The notes beneath the pieces are model-generated. The model was given only the letters and a program-made list of their open reading frames with translations. It was not told the DNA's origin and did not search any database. Both the position numbers and the translations under genes were made by a program. This document shows positions 8,762 through 18,740 of a DNA stretch of 64,000 nt, in pieces (positions within the stretch are counted from its first letter, which is position 1; the number at the start of each line of letters is the position of its first letter). Origin of the DNA: Corynebacterium sp. CNJ-954 (GTDB lineage Bacteria; Actinomycetota; Actinomycetes; Mycobacteriales; Mycobacteriaceae); NCBI RefSeq assembly GCF_001942345.1, contig NZ_MKKI01000001.1, positions 1-64,000 of the forward strand, in the 5' to 3' direction.

Positions 8762-10042
8762 TCAGGCGTCCGTCCAGCGTGCCGTCACCAGGAAGTCCGA
8801 CGCCAGGCGGGCATCGCGACGCAGAGCCTCCACCGCTTCCGGCGTCGCCTCCCTGCCCAACGGCAGCGACATGTTCACGTGCCCGATCTTGCGGCGCGGT
8901 CGCCAGTCCTTGCCGTAGAGGTGGATCTTCGCGTCCGGGTACCGGCGCCACACCTCGTCCATACGGCGGGGCATCGGCATCTCCGGGTCCGCGGTGTCGT
9001 CGCCGAGGACGTTGGCCATCACGGTCGTGGCCGTCAACGCAGCCGTCGACCCCAGCGGCCGGTCCAGGACCGCCCGCAGGTGCTGCTCGAACTGACTGGT
9101 CACGCATCCGTCCTGGGTCCAGTGGCCGGTGTTGTGCGGGCGCATCGCCAGTTCGTTGACGATGATCTCCGGCTGGCCGGCCTCATCGACGGTCTCGAAG
9201 AGCTCGACGGCGAGAACACCGGTGACACCCAGCTCCCCGGCCACCTGACGGGCCAGCTCATGTGCCTGGTCGACGACGCGCCGTCGTCCCTCCGACTCCG
9301 CCGGTGCCGGGGACACGGCGAGGTAGCAGATCCCGTCGGCCTGCACCGATTCCACGACAGGCCAGGAGGCGATCTCCCCGGAGGGCGTCCTGGCCACCAT
9401 GGCGGACAGTTCGCGCACCAGGTGCACCTTCTTCTCCACCATCAACGGCACGCCCTCTGCCAGGAGGTCCTCGACCAGCGCAGCGACATCCTCACGCGAC
9501 TCCGGGAACCACACCCCCTTACCGTCGTAGCCGCCCCGACGTGCCTTGAGGCACACCGCGCCGTCAGTGGCGTCCCAGAAGCCGGTCGCGTCCGCCACGG
9601 TCTCCACGGCGAGGAACGGGGGCACCGGTGCGCCGATCTCCCTCATCCGCTTGCGCATCACCAGCTTGTCCTGGGCATTGATCAACGCGGACGGCTGCGG
9701 CTGCACGTTCACGCCGTCGGCGATGAGGCCTTCGAGATAGTCGTTGGGCACATGCTCGTGGTCGAAGGTCACCGCGTCCGCCCCCGCGGACACCTCACGG
9801 ACGACGCTCTCGTCGGTGTACTCCCCCAGCCAGACGTCTGCGGTGGCCTGGGCCGCCGAGGCACCGATCGATCCGGCGAGGAGCCGGACGGTGAGGCCGA
9901 GCTCGATCCCCGCCTGCTGCATCATGCGGGCCAGCTGCCCGTCACCGATGACGGTGACCAGCGGCATGTCCGGCGAGTGCGCCTCAGGACGGGCATGTGA
10001 TCGGTCCAGCGGTTCTTCCGGGGTCTTCTGCGCGTCAGTCAC
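8762..10042 (-). CDS. purK: N5-carboxyaminoimidazole ribonucleotide synthase
   Basis: ATP-grasp enzyme of 426 residues that uses ATP and bicarbonate to carboxylate AIR. The N-terminal preATP-grasp domain begins VTVIGDGQLARMM. FDHEHVPNDYL precedes the ATP-grasp domain, which has VCLKARRGGYDGKG and, later, EIIVNELAMRPHNTGH. GTG start at 10042; a TATACT box ends 8 nt upstream with no Shine-Dalgarno sequence, so the mRNA is probably leaderless. It heads the purK-purE cluster. A tail of about 20 residues precedes the core. Confidence 0.95.
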   Translation of the reverse strand: MTDAQKTPEEPLDRSHARPEAHSPDMPLVTVIGDGQLARMMQQAGIELGLTVRLLAGSIGASAAQATADVWLGEYTDESVVREVSAGADAVTFDHEHVPNDYLEGLIADGVNVQPQPSALINAQDKLVMRKRMREIGAPVPPFLAVETVADATGFWDATDGAVCLKARRGGYDGKGVWFPESREDVAALVEDLLAEGVPLMVEKKVHLVRELSAMVARTPSGEIASWPVVESVQADGICYLAVSPAPAESEGRRRVVDQAHELARQVAGELGVTGVLAVELFETVDEAGQPEIIVNELAMRPHNTGHWTQDGCVTSQFEQHLRAVLDRPLGSTAALTATTVMANVLGDDTADPEMPMPRRMDEVWRRYPDAKIHLYGKDWRPRRKIGHVNMSLPLGREATPEAVEALRRDARLASDFLVTARWTDA

Positions 10043-10048
10043 GGTGGT

Positions 10049-10612
10049 TCAGTATAGCGGCCGAGGCAGATGCACCGGGATGTGGGAATGCACCAGACGG
10101 GCGAAACGCTTGGCATAGGGCACGTCCCGCAGTACCAGCGGTCGACCGCCGCCACGGAGGAACACCCGGACCTCGGACTTGTGCACCCGGACGTCCACGA
10201 TCTGCGCCAACGGCACCTCGCCGATGTGGCTGCGCATGTGCCCGGTGGCGGTGATCAGGCGGGAATCCGTGAGTATCATCCGGCTCCGTGTCCGGAACAA
10301 GAGGTGACGCAGGCACCTGCGCCAGCTCAACCACACCCATGCCACCAGGACGATCCTGCGCCCCCACACTGCTGCGGTGGCGGTGCCGGTGTCCGATTCA
10401 CCGACCAGACGGGGCACGTCGGCGATGTTGTCCGGAACGTACCCGACCCAGGTCGTGGCGAGGCTGCCCAGGTACGAGTCGAGCAACCCGACCGCGAGCC
10501 AGACCACGCCGGTGATCACCACGAGTTCCAGTACCGGGAACAGGGTGCTGCGCCGCGACGGACTCAGTTCGGCGAGGACCTCCTCATCCGGGGCGAAATT
10601 TATCTTCGGCAC
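10049..10612 (-). CDS. PH-domain (bPH2) membrane protein
   Basis: A 187-residue protein starting at a GTG (VPKINFAPDEEV) with AAGG about 9 nt upstream; the longer reading frame to 10855 runs through birA and is not used. It has two hydrophobic segments (LFPVLELVVITGVVWLAVGLL and one containing IVLVAWVWLSW), then a C-terminal bacterial PH domain (RMILTDSRLITATG, IVDVRVHKS, LVLRDVPYAKRF). A corresponding gene lies between birA and purK in C. glutamicum. The function is unknown. It is 10 nt after birA, in the same direction. Confidence 0.85.
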   Translation of the reverse strand: MPKINFAPDEEVLAELSPSRRSTLFPVLELVVITGVVWLAVGLLDSYLGSLATTWVGYVPDNIADVPRLVGESDTGTATAAVWGRRIVLVAWVWLSWRRCLRHLLFRTRSRMILTDSRLITATGHMRSHIGEVPLAQIVDVRVHKSEVRVFLRGGGRPLVLRDVPYAKRFARLVHSHIPVHLPRPLY

Positions 10613-10622
10613 GACAGAGACC

Positions 10623-11521
10623 TTAGTTCCTCTGGTCCGTGGCGGGCACCGGCCGCAGGTGGACGACGTCGCCGGCGGTGACCGTCCGCCGCTCACCGGC
10701 AGCCGTCTCGATGACCAGTCCACCCTGACCGTCAAGGTCGACGGCGATGCCGGTGAGCTCTTCACCACCCGGGAGCTCGGCGCGGACCCGCGTGCCGAGT
10801 GTCGCCGACAACTCCCGGTAGCGACGACGCAGGTTCTCCAGGGACGGGCCACCACGACGCCACGCCTCGTCGACGTCGACGATCCACGACAGCTCAGCGG
10901 CGGCGAGTGCCTCCCGGTCGTGCACCGACGCCAGGGTGGCCCCCTGGTCGGTCAGGGAGGTTCCTGCCTCCACACCTGCCTCGGCGAACTCGTCGGCGGT
11001 GATCGACGCGTTCAGCCCCACCCCCACGACGACGGCCACCGGGTCAAGGCTCACCGCTTCGACGAGGATGCCGGCGAGCTTCCGGTAGCCGTGGGGAGTG
11101 TCACCCGGCCGGCTGTCCACGACGATGACGTCGTTGGGCACTTCAGTCGGGCGTCAACCCCGACTGTGCGGGCTGCTTCGGCCACTGCCACGCCGATCAG
11201 CAGCGGAAGCTCCCCAAACCGCTCGGGTGGGACGTCCTGCACGGACGGGCGGAGCAGCACACTCATGATCACCTGGGCTCCGGCCGGGGCCGACCATCGA
11301 CGACCCAGCCTGCCCCGGGCCGTCACCTGTTCCTCCGCCACGATCACCGTGCGGTCGGCAAGTCCCGGATCGGCACGGAACGCGTCCGCCAGGTCGGCGT
11401 TGGTCGACCCCGTCGTGCCGACGACGGTGACGGTGCCGACACTGCTGTCCCTGTCCTGGATGACGGCGGAGAGACGGGTGGCGTCGAAGGGGGCACGGGA
11501 GTCGGTCGGGGAGTCGGTCAT
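10623..11521 (-). pseudogene. birA: biotin-[acetyl-CoA-carboxylase] ligase, frameshifted as read
   Basis: Biotinylates the carrier domain of AccBC encoded nearby. The first part (start ATG 11521) has TTGSTNADLADAF and the biotinyl-AMP loop ARGRLGRRW. It then reads ARLKCPTTS in place of the family motif KWPNDV. The second part resumes in another frame at 11141 with PNDVIVVDSR and YRKLAGILVE and ends normally. A missing C on the + strand near 11139 restores LKWPNDV and joins the halves into about 299 residues; the total span of 899 nt is one short of a multiple of three. No N-terminal repressor HTH is present. A sequencing error is more likely than true loss, because the enzyme should be essential. 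Confidence 0.85.
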
Positions 11522-11600
11522 GGCCACAAGGATAACGCCCACACGCGCACGGGCGACCTGTATGGCGACGCCCGCACCGTTTCCTCCTAGACTGTAGGCC

Positions 11601-13202
11601 ATGACTTCACCCACCCCCGCCCCTCGCCAGGTCGACACGTCTACCACCGCAGGGAAACTCGAGGACCTCCGGATCCGTCTCGAGGAGACGTCTGCCCCGG
11701 TCGGCGAGGAAGCTGTCGGCGCCGTCCACGAGGCCGGCCGACTCACCGCCCGCGAGCGGGTCGAGCACCTCCTCGACGACGGCTCGTTCGTCGAGATCGA
11801 TGCGCTGGCACGCCATCGCGCCAACGCCTACGGCATGGACCGGTCCCGCCCGGTGTCCGACGGTGTCGTCACCGGTTACGGCACCGTCGACGGCCGCCAG
11901 GTCTGCATCTTCTCCCAGGACGGCACCGTGTTCGACGGCACCGTGGGTGAGGTGCACGCCGAGAAGCTCGTGAAGGTGATGGAGCTCGCCCTGCGTTCGG
12001 GCGTGCCCCTGGTGGGCGTGCATGACTCGACCGGCGCACGCGTGAAGGAGGGCGTGGTGTCCCTGGGGATGGCCGCACGCCTGTACCGCCTGCGCACCCG
12101 GATGTCCGGGGTCGTCCCGCAGATCTCGGTGATCGCCGGGCCGACGGCCGGTACCGAGGCCCACCAGCCGGTCCTCGCCGACGTCGTCGTGATGGTGGAC
12201 GGAACGTCCTCGCTGTACCTGACCGGCCCGGAGATCACCCGACGGGTGGTCGGTGAGGACGTCACCGCCGACGACCTGGGCTCGGCGGCGACGCATGCCG
12301 CGGTCACAGGCACCTCGCACCACACCGCCGCGGACGACCGCGCTGCGCTGGACTTCGTCCAGACCCTGCTCGGCCAGCTTCCGTCCAACAACCGCTCGAC
12401 GGTGCCGTTCAGTGAGGAGACGGACGGTAACTCTGCCGCCACGGCACAGCTGGACTCCGTGATCCCCGACTCCCCGTTGGCCGGTTACGACGTCAGCGAC
12501 GTGCTCGCCGGCATCGTGGACGCGGATTCCTTCCTCGAGCTGCAGCCGGACTTCGCGGGCAACATCCTCACCGGGTTCGCCCGCATCGGCGGGCGCGGCG
12601 TCGGTGTCGTCGCCAACCAGCCGATGGTCCTCGCGGGAGCGCTGGACGCCGCCGCGGCACAGAAGGCTGCCCGGTTCATCCGCACCTGCGACGCCTTCAA
12701 CCTCCCGGTCGTGTTCGTCGTCGACTCCCCCGGCTTCATGCCCGGCGGGGACGAGGAACGCAACGGGCTGCTGCGCCGCTCAGCCTCCCTGCTGTACGCC
12801 GTGGCGGAGGCGAGCGTGGGCATCGTCACCGTGGTGACCCGCAAGGCGTACGGGACGTCCTACATCGCCCTGGGGTCCAAGAACATCGGTGCCGACCTCG
12901 TCTTCGCGTGGCCGAGCGCACAGATCTCCAACGCTGACGCCGAGAACACCGTCGCCGCCGTCCACGCCGATACGCTGGCGAAGGCGGAACGTCGGAAGAA
13001 GGACGTCGCCGCCCTGACTGTCGAACTCACCGACGAGGTCGAGAAGAACCTCGTCAACCCCTACGCCGCCGCCGAGCGCGGCTACGTCGACGCCGTCATT
13101 CCCCCGTCCCGAACCCGTTCCCAGGTGATCGACGGTCTCGGACTGCTGGAACGCAAGGTCGTCGACTCCCCCGCCCGCAAACACGGCAACCTGCCGCTGT
13201 AG
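11601..13202 (+). CDS. accD: acyl-CoA carboxylase beta (carboxyltransferase) subunit, divergent
   Basis: A 533-residue AccD/DtsR-type subunit; it ends with the family tail PARKHGNLPL and shows TTAGKLEDL, AGRLTARERVEHLLDDGSF and VFVVDSPGFMPG. With AccBC and AccE it would transfer carboxyl from biotin to an acyl-CoA. Two active-site stretches differ from DtsR1 as I recall it: the AGGNAY-type loop is AGTEAH, and the RKAYGGAY and MGAAGAVGF motifs are RKAYGTSY and SNADAENTVA. It may therefore be the DtsR2/AccD2-type partner, not the main acetyl-CoA subunit. C. glutamicum has two accD genes here, but only one is present. A TAGACT box ends 7 nt before the ATG, so it is probably leaderless. Confidence 0.85.
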   Translation: MTSPTPAPRQVDTSTTAGKLEDLRIRLEETSAPVGEEAVGAVHEAGRLTARERVEHLLDDGSFVEIDALARHRANAYGMDRSRPVSDGVVTGYGTVDGRQVCIFSQDGTVFDGTVGEVHAEKLVKVMELALRSGVPLVGVHDSTGARVKEGVVSLGMAARLYRLRTRMSGVVPQISVIAGPTAGTEAHQPVLADVVVMVDGTSSLYLTGPEITRRVVGEDVTADDLGSAATHAAVTGTSHHTAADDRAALDFVQTLLGQLPSNNRSTVPFSEETDGNSAATAQLDSVIPDSPLAGYDVSDVLAGIVDADSFLELQPDFAGNILTGFARIGGRGVGVVANQPMVLAGALDAAAAQKAARFIRTCDAFNLPVVFVVDSPGFMPGGDEERNGLLRRSASLLYAVAEASVGIVTVVTRKAYGTSYIALGSKNIGADLVFAWPSAQISNADAENTVAAVHADTLAKAERRKKDVAALTVELTDEVEKNLVNPYAAAERGYVDAVIPPSRTRSQVIDGLGLLERKVVDSPARKHGNLPL

Positions 13203-13212
13203 AGGAGCCTCC

Positions 13213-13476
13213 ATGACTGTCCCCGACACCACGCCCTTCACCGTCCTCAAGGGTCGGCCCGACGACACCGAGACCGCGGCCATCGGACGCGCACTCTCCG
13301 TCCTCCTCGCCGAGGCCGCCGACGCGGCGAGCTCGTCCGCCGGCTCCGACCCCCGCGAAATCAACCGGATGCGTGCCCGGACCAGCTCCCGCGGGACCTG
13401 GGGAACCCCCGCCGAGCAGCTGCCCGGACACCGGAACGCGACCGGGACCTTCAACCCGACTGGCTTCCGTGTCTGA
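13213..13476 (+). CDS. accE: acyl-CoA carboxylase epsilon subunit
   Basis: An 87-residue protein directly after accD with a GAGGAG ribosome-binding site. It matches AccE in size, position and layout: N-terminal VLKGRPDDTETAA, which is the strand-helix bearing the Glu/Ala pattern of the family, and a C-terminal TGTFNPTGFRV in place of the usual WG..P..FNP.AF ending. AccE bridges or activates the AccBC-AccD complex in actinobacteria. Its end overlaps the start of maf by 8 nt. Confidence 0.88.
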   Translation: MTVPDTTPFTVLKGRPDDTETAAIGRALSVLLAEAADAASSSAGSDPREINRMRARTSSRGTWGTPAEQLPGHRNATGTFNPTGFRV

Positions 13477-14128
13477 GCCGCGCCGCTCCCCGGCTGCCCG
13501 GGTGATCCTGGCGTCATCGTCCCCGTCGCGACTGTCCGTGCTGCGGTCAGCCGGGGTTGAGCCGGAGATCCTCGTGCCCGGTGTCGACGAGGACGCGGCC
13601 ACCGCAGAGCTGCACTCCCGGATACCCGACCCGACGCCGGCGGAGGTCGTCTGCCACCTGGCGCAGACGAAGTCCCAGGCCGTACTCACCCAGTACAGCG
13701 ACCGGCTGGACTCTGGGCAGGACTCTGGGGCCGTCGTCATCGCCGCGGACTCCATGCTGCTGCTCGACGGCGAGCTGCAGGGTAAACCCCTGACCGTGGA
13801 ACGCACCGTCGAACGGTGGCGGCAACAGCGCGGCGCGACGGCGACACTGATCACCGGCCACGCGGTGACCTTCCGCGGGGAGACCGTCACCGGGGCGAGT
13901 GACACGGTCGTGCACTTCGCCGACGCCTCCGACCGCGACATCGAGGCCTATGCAGCCACCGGTGAGCCGCTCCAGTGCGCGGGTGCGTTCACCCTCGAGG
14001 CACTGGGCGGCTGGTTCATCGACCGGATCGAGGGCGACCCCTCGAGCGTGATCGGGCTGTCCCTCCCGCTGGTGCGGCGGACGCTGGCCGGCTTCGGGCT
14101 GGACGTCTCGGACTTCTGGAACCGGTAG
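13469..14128 (+). CDS. maf: Maf family nucleoside-triphosphate pyrophosphatase
   Basis: A 219-residue house-cleaning pyrophosphatase that hydrolyses non-canonical or m5U/UTP-type nucleotides. The start is a GTG at 13469 inside the accE end, giving VSEPRRSPAARVILASSSPSR. The motif ILASSSPSRLSVL corresponds to the S-x-S-x-x-R signature. VIAADSMLLLDG holds the catalytic Asp, GKP follows, and the C-terminal GGWFIDRIEGDPSSVIGL motif is well kept. Maf sits in this position in the C. glutamicum acc locus as well. Confidence 0.92.
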   Translation: MSEPRRSPAARVILASSSPSRLSVLRSAGVEPEILVPGVDEDAATAELHSRIPDPTPAEVVCHLAQTKSQAVLTQYSDRLDSGQDSGAVVIAADSMLLLDGELQGKPLTVERTVERWRQQRGATATLITGHAVTFRGETVTGASDTVVHFADASDRDIEAYAATGEPLQCAGAFTLEALGGWFIDRIEGDPSSVIGLSLPLVRRTLAGFGLDVSDFWNR

Positions 14129-14337
14129 GCACGGGCTCCCCCACCGTCGGCCCTGCGATTGAGTCCTCAGGTCACACCCCACCCGGAATTCTGACCTGAA
14201 TGCTCAAACCGTGTGGATCAGCAGCCCCGTCCCATCCTGTACTGTGCGGTTTCACAGCTGTTTGCCTCACGATCGCGATTCACCGACCCGTGGACGCTAG
14301 ACTTCTTGTGACGACATGAAAGGCGGTGCCCTCACCC

Positions 14338-15258
14338 GTGGGAATCGAACTGGACCCCAGCCCGAATCTTCGGCAGTACGCCCACCCGGGCAAGCTCGTC
14401 ACGAGCTCCTGGCTCGGCGCGAAGCTGGGTGGCCCCGGGTTGAAGGTGGTGGAGTCGGACTCCGACCCCATCCTCTACAACATCGGCCACCTCCCTACCG
14501 CCATCCGCATCGACCTCCACGAGGATCTCGGTGACCCGGTCACCCGGGACTTCCTCGACGGGGAAGGCTTCGCCCGTCTCATGGACGCCAAGGGGATCAC
14601 ACGGGACGACACAGTGGTGCTGTACGGCGACGACTCGAATCTGTGGGCGAGCTACACTCTCTGGGTCTTCGAGCTCTTCGGGCACCCTGACGTCCGGCTG
14701 CTGGACGGCGGCCGTGAGGCGTGGATGCAGGACGAGCGAGAGACCTCGTACGATGCCCCGCCGGAGCCCACGTCCGGGTACCCCGTGGTGGAACGCGACG
14801 ACGCCTCCCACCGCATCTTCGTCGACGAGGTGCGCTCCCGGCACGATGCGTTGCAGCTGATCGACCTACGTGATCCGGAGGACTTCATCGGTATCGGCAC
14901 GCTGGAGCACGGTAGTGCGGCGGAAAGCGGTCAGCCGGACACCTACTCCGGCTACTCCGACGCCGTCACCCACATCCCGGTCTGCCGGAGCGGGCACATC
15001 CCCGGTGCGGTGAACATCCCGCAGCGGGCGACACTGCATCCGAACCACCGCTTCCGGACCCGCGAGGAACTCGACGAGGTGTTCTCCGCGCTGGACGCTT
15101 CCGGCGCCACGGTGCCGTACTGCCATGCCGGGGAACGTGCCGCCCACCTGTGGTTCGTCCTGCACCACCTGCTGGGATGGGACGATGTCCGCGCCTACGA
15201 CGGCTCGTGGGTGGAGTGGGGGAACATGGTCCGGATGCCGATCGCGACAGGTGCCTGA
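14338..15258 (+). CDS. thiosulfate/3-mercaptopyruvate sulfurtransferase (two rhodanese domains)
   Basis: A protein of about 306 residues with tandem rhodanese domains. The N-terminal copy is inactive (YGDDSNLWASY, no Cys). The C-terminal copy has the catalytic loop CHAGERAAH, with LIDLRDPEDFIG before it and a GHIPGAVNIP motif. The start is GTG 14338, about 11-14 nt after AAAGGCGG; a GTG at 14326 is only two bases from it. This is the ThtR/SseA neighbour of accBC in corynebacteria and mycobacteria. The physiological sulfur donor is not known from sequence. The 94 nt between it and accBC could hold an internal promoter. Confidence 0.9.
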   Translation: MGIELDPSPNLRQYAHPGKLVTSSWLGAKLGGPGLKVVESDSDPILYNIGHLPTAIRIDLHEDLGDPVTRDFLDGEGFARLMDAKGITRDDTVVLYGDDSNLWASYTLWVFELFGHPDVRLLDGGREAWMQDERETSYDAPPEPTSGYPVVERDDASHRIFVDEVRSRHDALQLIDLRDPEDFIGIGTLEHGSAAESGQPDTYSGYSDAVTHIPVCRSGHIPGAVNIPQRATLHPNHRFRTREELDEVFSALDASGATVPYCHAGERAAHLWFVLHHLLGWDDVRAYDGSWVEWGNMVRMPIATGA

Positions 15259-15351
15259 AACATTCCGTCTGTGACCGACGCTGGTTGTCGTAGTAACGTC
15301 GTAGAGTCTTGTGTGAGTCATGTGTGTGACCCGTTGTTGTGAGGAGTGAAC

Positions 15352-17124
15352 GTGCCGGTAGAGACCCGGAAGTTGTCGAAGGTGCTGATCGCCAACCGTG
15401 GCGAGATCGCCGTCCGGGTGATCCGGGCTGCCCGGGATGAGGGGATAACCTCTGTCGCCGTGTACGCCGAGCCGGACGCCGACGCACCGTTCGTGCGCAT
15501 GGCCGACGAGGCTTTCGCTCTCGGCGGCTCCACCCCGGCGGACTCCTACCTCGACATCGGCAAAGTCGTCGACGCCGCCGTGCGCTCCGGTGCGGACGCC
15601 GTCCACCCCGGTTACGGCTTCCTCTCTGAGCGGGCCGACTTCGCTGCGGCGGTCGTGGAGGCGGGCCTGACCTGGATCGGCCCGTCCCCCAACGCCATCG
15701 CGGAGCTCGGCGACAAGGTCACCGCGCGCCACTACGCCCAGAAGGTCGACGCCCCCATGGTGCCGGGCACCAGCGAGCCGGTCGCCGACGCCGGGGAGAT
15801 CATCGCCTTCGCCGGTGAGCACGGCCTGCCGGTCGCCATCAAGGCCGCGTTCGGCGGCGGCGGTCGCGGCATGAAGGTCGCCCACACCGTCGAGGAGATC
15901 CCCGAACTCTTCGACTCCGCCACCCGTGAGGCGGAGAAGGCGTTCGGACGCGGCGAGTGCTTCGTGGAGCGCTACCTGGACCGCGCCCGGCACGTGGAGT
16001 GCCAGGTGCTGGCCGACGCCCACGGCAACTACGTCGTGGCGTCCACGCGTGACTGCTCGCTGCAGCGTCGTTTCCAGAAGCTCGTCGAAGAGGCCCCTGC
16101 ACCGTTCCTCACCGCGGACCAGGACGCACGCCTGCGGAGCTCCGCCAAGGACATTCTCCGCGCCGCCGGATACCAGGGTGCCGGGACCGTGGAGTTCCTC
16201 ATCGGTTCCGACGGCCTGATCTCCTTCCTCGAGGTCAACACCCGTCTGCAGGTGGAGCACCCCGTCACCGAGGAGGTCGCCGGCTGGGACCTGGTGCGTG
16301 AGCAGTTCCGGATCGCCGAGGGGCGTGAGCTCTCCCGGACCAGCGACCCGGAGTTGCGCGGCCACTCCATCGAGTTCCGTATCAACGGTGAGGACGCCGC
16401 AGCGAACTTCATGCCCGCCCCGGGTGCCCTGACCACCTACCGGGAGCCGTCGGGCCCGGGCGTCCGGGTGGATTCCGGGGTGGAACAGGGTGCCGTCATC
16501 GGCGGGCAGTTCGACTCGATGCTCGCCAAGCTCATCGTCACCGGTGATGACCGCGAGCAGGCACTGAGCCGTGCGCGCCGGGCCCTGGACGAGTACGTCG
16601 TCGAGGGGCTCCCCACGGTGATCCCCTTCCACCGGGCGGTGCTCGACGACCCTGCCTTCACCGGTGACTCCCTGGACGTCTACACGCGGTGGATCGAGGA
16701 GGAGTGGGACAACCAGTTGGCCACTGAGGACACCGGGAACACCGGTTCCGTCGATGCCGCAGAGGCCGCAGAAGCCGTCCCGGCCCGCCGGATCACCGTC
16801 GAGGTCGACGGCCGTCGTGTCGAGGTCTCAGTCCCTGGCGACCTTGTCGGCACCGGGGGTCCCCGCCGCCGGGCGCGCAAGAGCACGGGACGCCGGGAAG
16901 TCAAGGTCTCCGGCGACACATCCGTCGCACCGATGCAGGGCACCGTGGTCACCGTCCTGGTCGAGGACGGGGCGGCGGTCGCCGAGGGTGACCAGCTTCT
17001 GGTCATCGAGGCGATGAAGATGGAGAACGCGGTGAAGGCCCACAAGGCCGGTACCGTGTGTGAACTCGGTGTGGCGGCCGGGGACGGTGTCACAAAGTCG
17101 CAGCCGTTGCTGAAGATCGTCTGA
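15352..17124 (+). CDS. accBC: acyl-CoA carboxylase alpha subunit (biotin carboxylase + biotin carrier)
   Basis: A 590-residue fused subunit. Residues 1-450 are biotin carboxylase: [21 protein letters not shown]-grasp glycine loop [22 protein letters not shown], and the catalytic [14 protein letters not shown]. After a linker the carrier domain carries the biotinylation motif EAMKMENAV near the C-terminus. GTG 15352 is chosen because GAGGAG lies 5-6 nt upstream and the product then begins [12 protein letters not shown], like the C. glutamicum protein; the GTG at 15346 overlaps the ribosome-binding site. Target of BirA and shared by all AccD subunits. Its stop overlaps glpK by one base (TGATG). 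Confidence 0.95.
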   Translation: MPVETRKLSKVLIANRGEIAVRVIRAARDEGITSVAVYAEPDADAPFVRMADEAFALGGSTPADSYLDIGKVVDAAVRSGADAVHPGYGFLSERADFAAAVVEAGLTWIGPSPNAIAELGDKVTARHYAQKVDAPMVPGTSEPVADAGEIIAFAGEHGLPVAIKAAFGGGGRGMKVAHTVEEIPELFDSATREAEKAFGRGECFVERYLDRARHVECQVLADAHGNYVVASTRDCSLQRRFQKLVEEAPAPFLTADQDARLRSSAKDILRAAGYQGAGTVEFLIGSDGLISFLEVNTRLQVEHPVTEEVAGWDLVREQFRIAEGRELSRTSDPELRGHSIEFRINGEDAAANFMPAPGALTTYREPSGPGVRVDSGVEQGAVIGGQFDSMLAKLIVTGDDREQALSRARRALDEYVVEGLPTVIPFHRAVLDDPAFTGDSLDVYTRWIEEEWDNQLATEDTGNTGSVDAAEAAEAVPARRITVEVDGRRVEVSVPGDLVGTGGPRRRARKSTGRREVKVSGDTSVAPMQGTVVTVLVEDGAAVAEGDQLLVIEAMKMENAVKAHKAGTVCELGVAAGDGVTKSQPLLKIV

Positions 17125-18716
17125 TGGTCGACCGGTTCAGCAGTTTCTTCCGCTCCGGCCGTCCAGGGAAGTCCGGCGGGAAGTCCGGCGGACAGCACCG
17201 GGGGTACGTCCTCTCGCTGGACCAGGGCACGACGTCCACCCGCGCCATCGTCTTCGACGCGGCAGGGGCGGTCCACACCGTCAGCCAGCTGGAGCACCGG
17301 CAGATCTTCCCGAAACCCGGTTGGGTCGAACACGACCCGGAGGAGATCCGCCTCAACGCCCGCAGAGTCATCGCCGATGCGGTCGCGCGGGCCGACATCG
17401 GCACCGAGGACCTCGCCGGACTCGGCATCACCAATCAGCGCGAGACGACCGTGATCTGGGACCGGGAGACCGGTGAGCCCGTGTACAACGCGATTGTCTG
17501 GCAGGACAACCGCACAGGCGACTTCTGCTCCCGTCTGGACGCAGAGCACGGCGACCTTTTCCGTGAGCGGACCGGGCTGCCGGTGTCGACCTACTTCGCA
17601 GGACCCAAGATCCGCTGGATCCTCGACAACGTGGAGGGTGTCCGCGAACGCGCCGAACGCGGTGAACTGGCCTTCGGCACGATGGACACCTGGATCATCT
17701 GGGAACTCACCCGCCGCTCACGGCGCAACTCCACCAACCGTCGTCACCGCGTCCGGCACATCACGGACGTCACCAACGCCTCGCGCACCATGCTCATGGA
17801 CCTGCGGACCCAGAAGTGGGATCCGGAGCTCTGTGAGGCGATGGGCGTGCCGATGTCGCTGCTGCCCGAGATCGTCAGCTCCTCCGAGCAGGTCGGGCGG
17901 GTGCAGCGCTCCGGACCGGTGAACGGCGTCACCATCGCGGGGATCCTCGGTGACCAGCAGGCAGCCACCTTCGGCCAGGCGTGTACCGAGCCGGGTGAGG
18001 CGAAGTGCACCTACGGGACCGGTAACTTCCTGCTCATGAACACCGGCACGACCCTGGAGACGTCCTCCCACGGTCTGCTCAGCACGGTGGCATACCGGCT
18101 CGGCAACCAGCCCACGGTGTTCGCCCTCGAAGGGTCGGTCGCTGTGACCGGGTCGTTGATCCAGTGGTTGCGCGACAACCTCGGTCTCATCTCGTCGTCC
18201 TCCGAGGTCGAGGGGCTGGCCCGCAGTGTCGACGACAACGGCGGATGTGTCGTGGTTCCGGCCTTCTCCGGCCTGCTGGCACCACGCTGGGCGCCGGACG
18301 CGCGTGGCGTGGTCGCCGGGCTGACCCGGTACGTCACCAAGGCACACATCGCCCGCGCCGCCCTGGAGGCGACCGCTTTCCAGACCCGTGAGGTCGTCGA
18401 CGCGATGAACGCGGACTCGGGTGTTCCGCTGACACACCTGCGTGCCGACGGTGGCATGGTCGTGAACTCCCTGCTGATGCAGTTCCAGTCCGACCAGCTC
18501 GGGGTTCCGGTCACCGTACCGAAGATCACCGAGACCACGGCGCTGGGTGCGGCCTACGCCGCCGGCCTGGCGACGGGCTTCTTCGAGGACGTCGAGGAGA
18601 TCCGGCGGCTGTGGCAGGAGGAGCACTCCTACATCCCGGACGTCTCGGCGTCGGAACGCGACGAGGCCTACGCCCTGTGGAACAAGGCCGTCGAACGGAC
18701 CCTCGGTTGGGCGTAG
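17124..18716 (+). CDS. glpK: glycerol kinase
   Basis: FGGY-family kinase of 530 residues that makes glycerol 3-phosphate. Motifs: [63 protein letters not shown], and [17 protein letters not shown]. An N-terminal extension of about 30 residues (Arg/Lys/Gly/Ser-rich) precedes the usual start. Where E. coli GlpK has LTQGRVHVTD, this protein has a strongly basic insertion of roughly ten residues between LT and [11 protein letters not shown]. It overlaps the accBC stop by one base, so the two are translated from one message. No glycerol facilitator is next to it. Confidence 0.94.
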   Translation: MVDRFSSFFRSGRPGKSGGKSGGQHRGYVLSLDQGTTSTRAIVFDAAGAVHTVSQLEHRQIFPKPGWVEHDPEEIRLNARRVIADAVARADIGTEDLAGLGITNQRETTVIWDRETGEPVYNAIVWQDNRTGDFCSRLDAEHGDLFRERTGLPVSTYFAGPKIRWILDNVEGVRERAERGELAFGTMDTWIIWELTRRSRRNSTNRRHRVRHITDVTNASRTMLMDLRTQKWDPELCEAMGVPMSLLPEIVSSSEQVGRVQRSGPVNGVTIAGILGDQQAATFGQACTEPGEAKCTYGTGNFLLMNTGTTLETSSHGLLSTVAYRLGNQPTVFALEGSVAVTGSLIQWLRDNLGLISSSSEVEGLARSVDDNGGCVVVPAFSGLLAPRWAPDARGVVAGLTRYVTKAHIARAALEATAFQTREVVDAMNADSGVPLTHLRADGGMVVNSLLMQFQSDQLGVPVTVPKITETTALGAAYAAGLATGFFEDVEEIRRLWQEEHSYIPDVSASERDEAYALWNKAVERTLGWA

Positions 18717-18740
18717 GGCCCCTGCTCTACACTGGTGCAC

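Noticed and set aside
8186..10000. 604-codon open frame on the + strand
   Set aside because: It is antisense to purE and purK, which have clear motifs; the product is low-complexity.
11130..11145. Programmed ribosomal frameshift in birA
   Set aside because: No slippery heptamer or downstream structure at the junction; a single missing base in the KWPNDV codons explains it better.
14242..14257. GlxR (CRP-type) operator CTGTG-N6-CACAG before the sulfurtransferase gene
   Set aside because: The GlxR consensus has TGTGA-N6-TCACA, two bases longer in spacing; only a short symmetrical element remains.
14866..16632. 588-codon open frame on the - strand
   Set aside because: It is antisense to the sulfurtransferase and accBC; no recognisable protein features.
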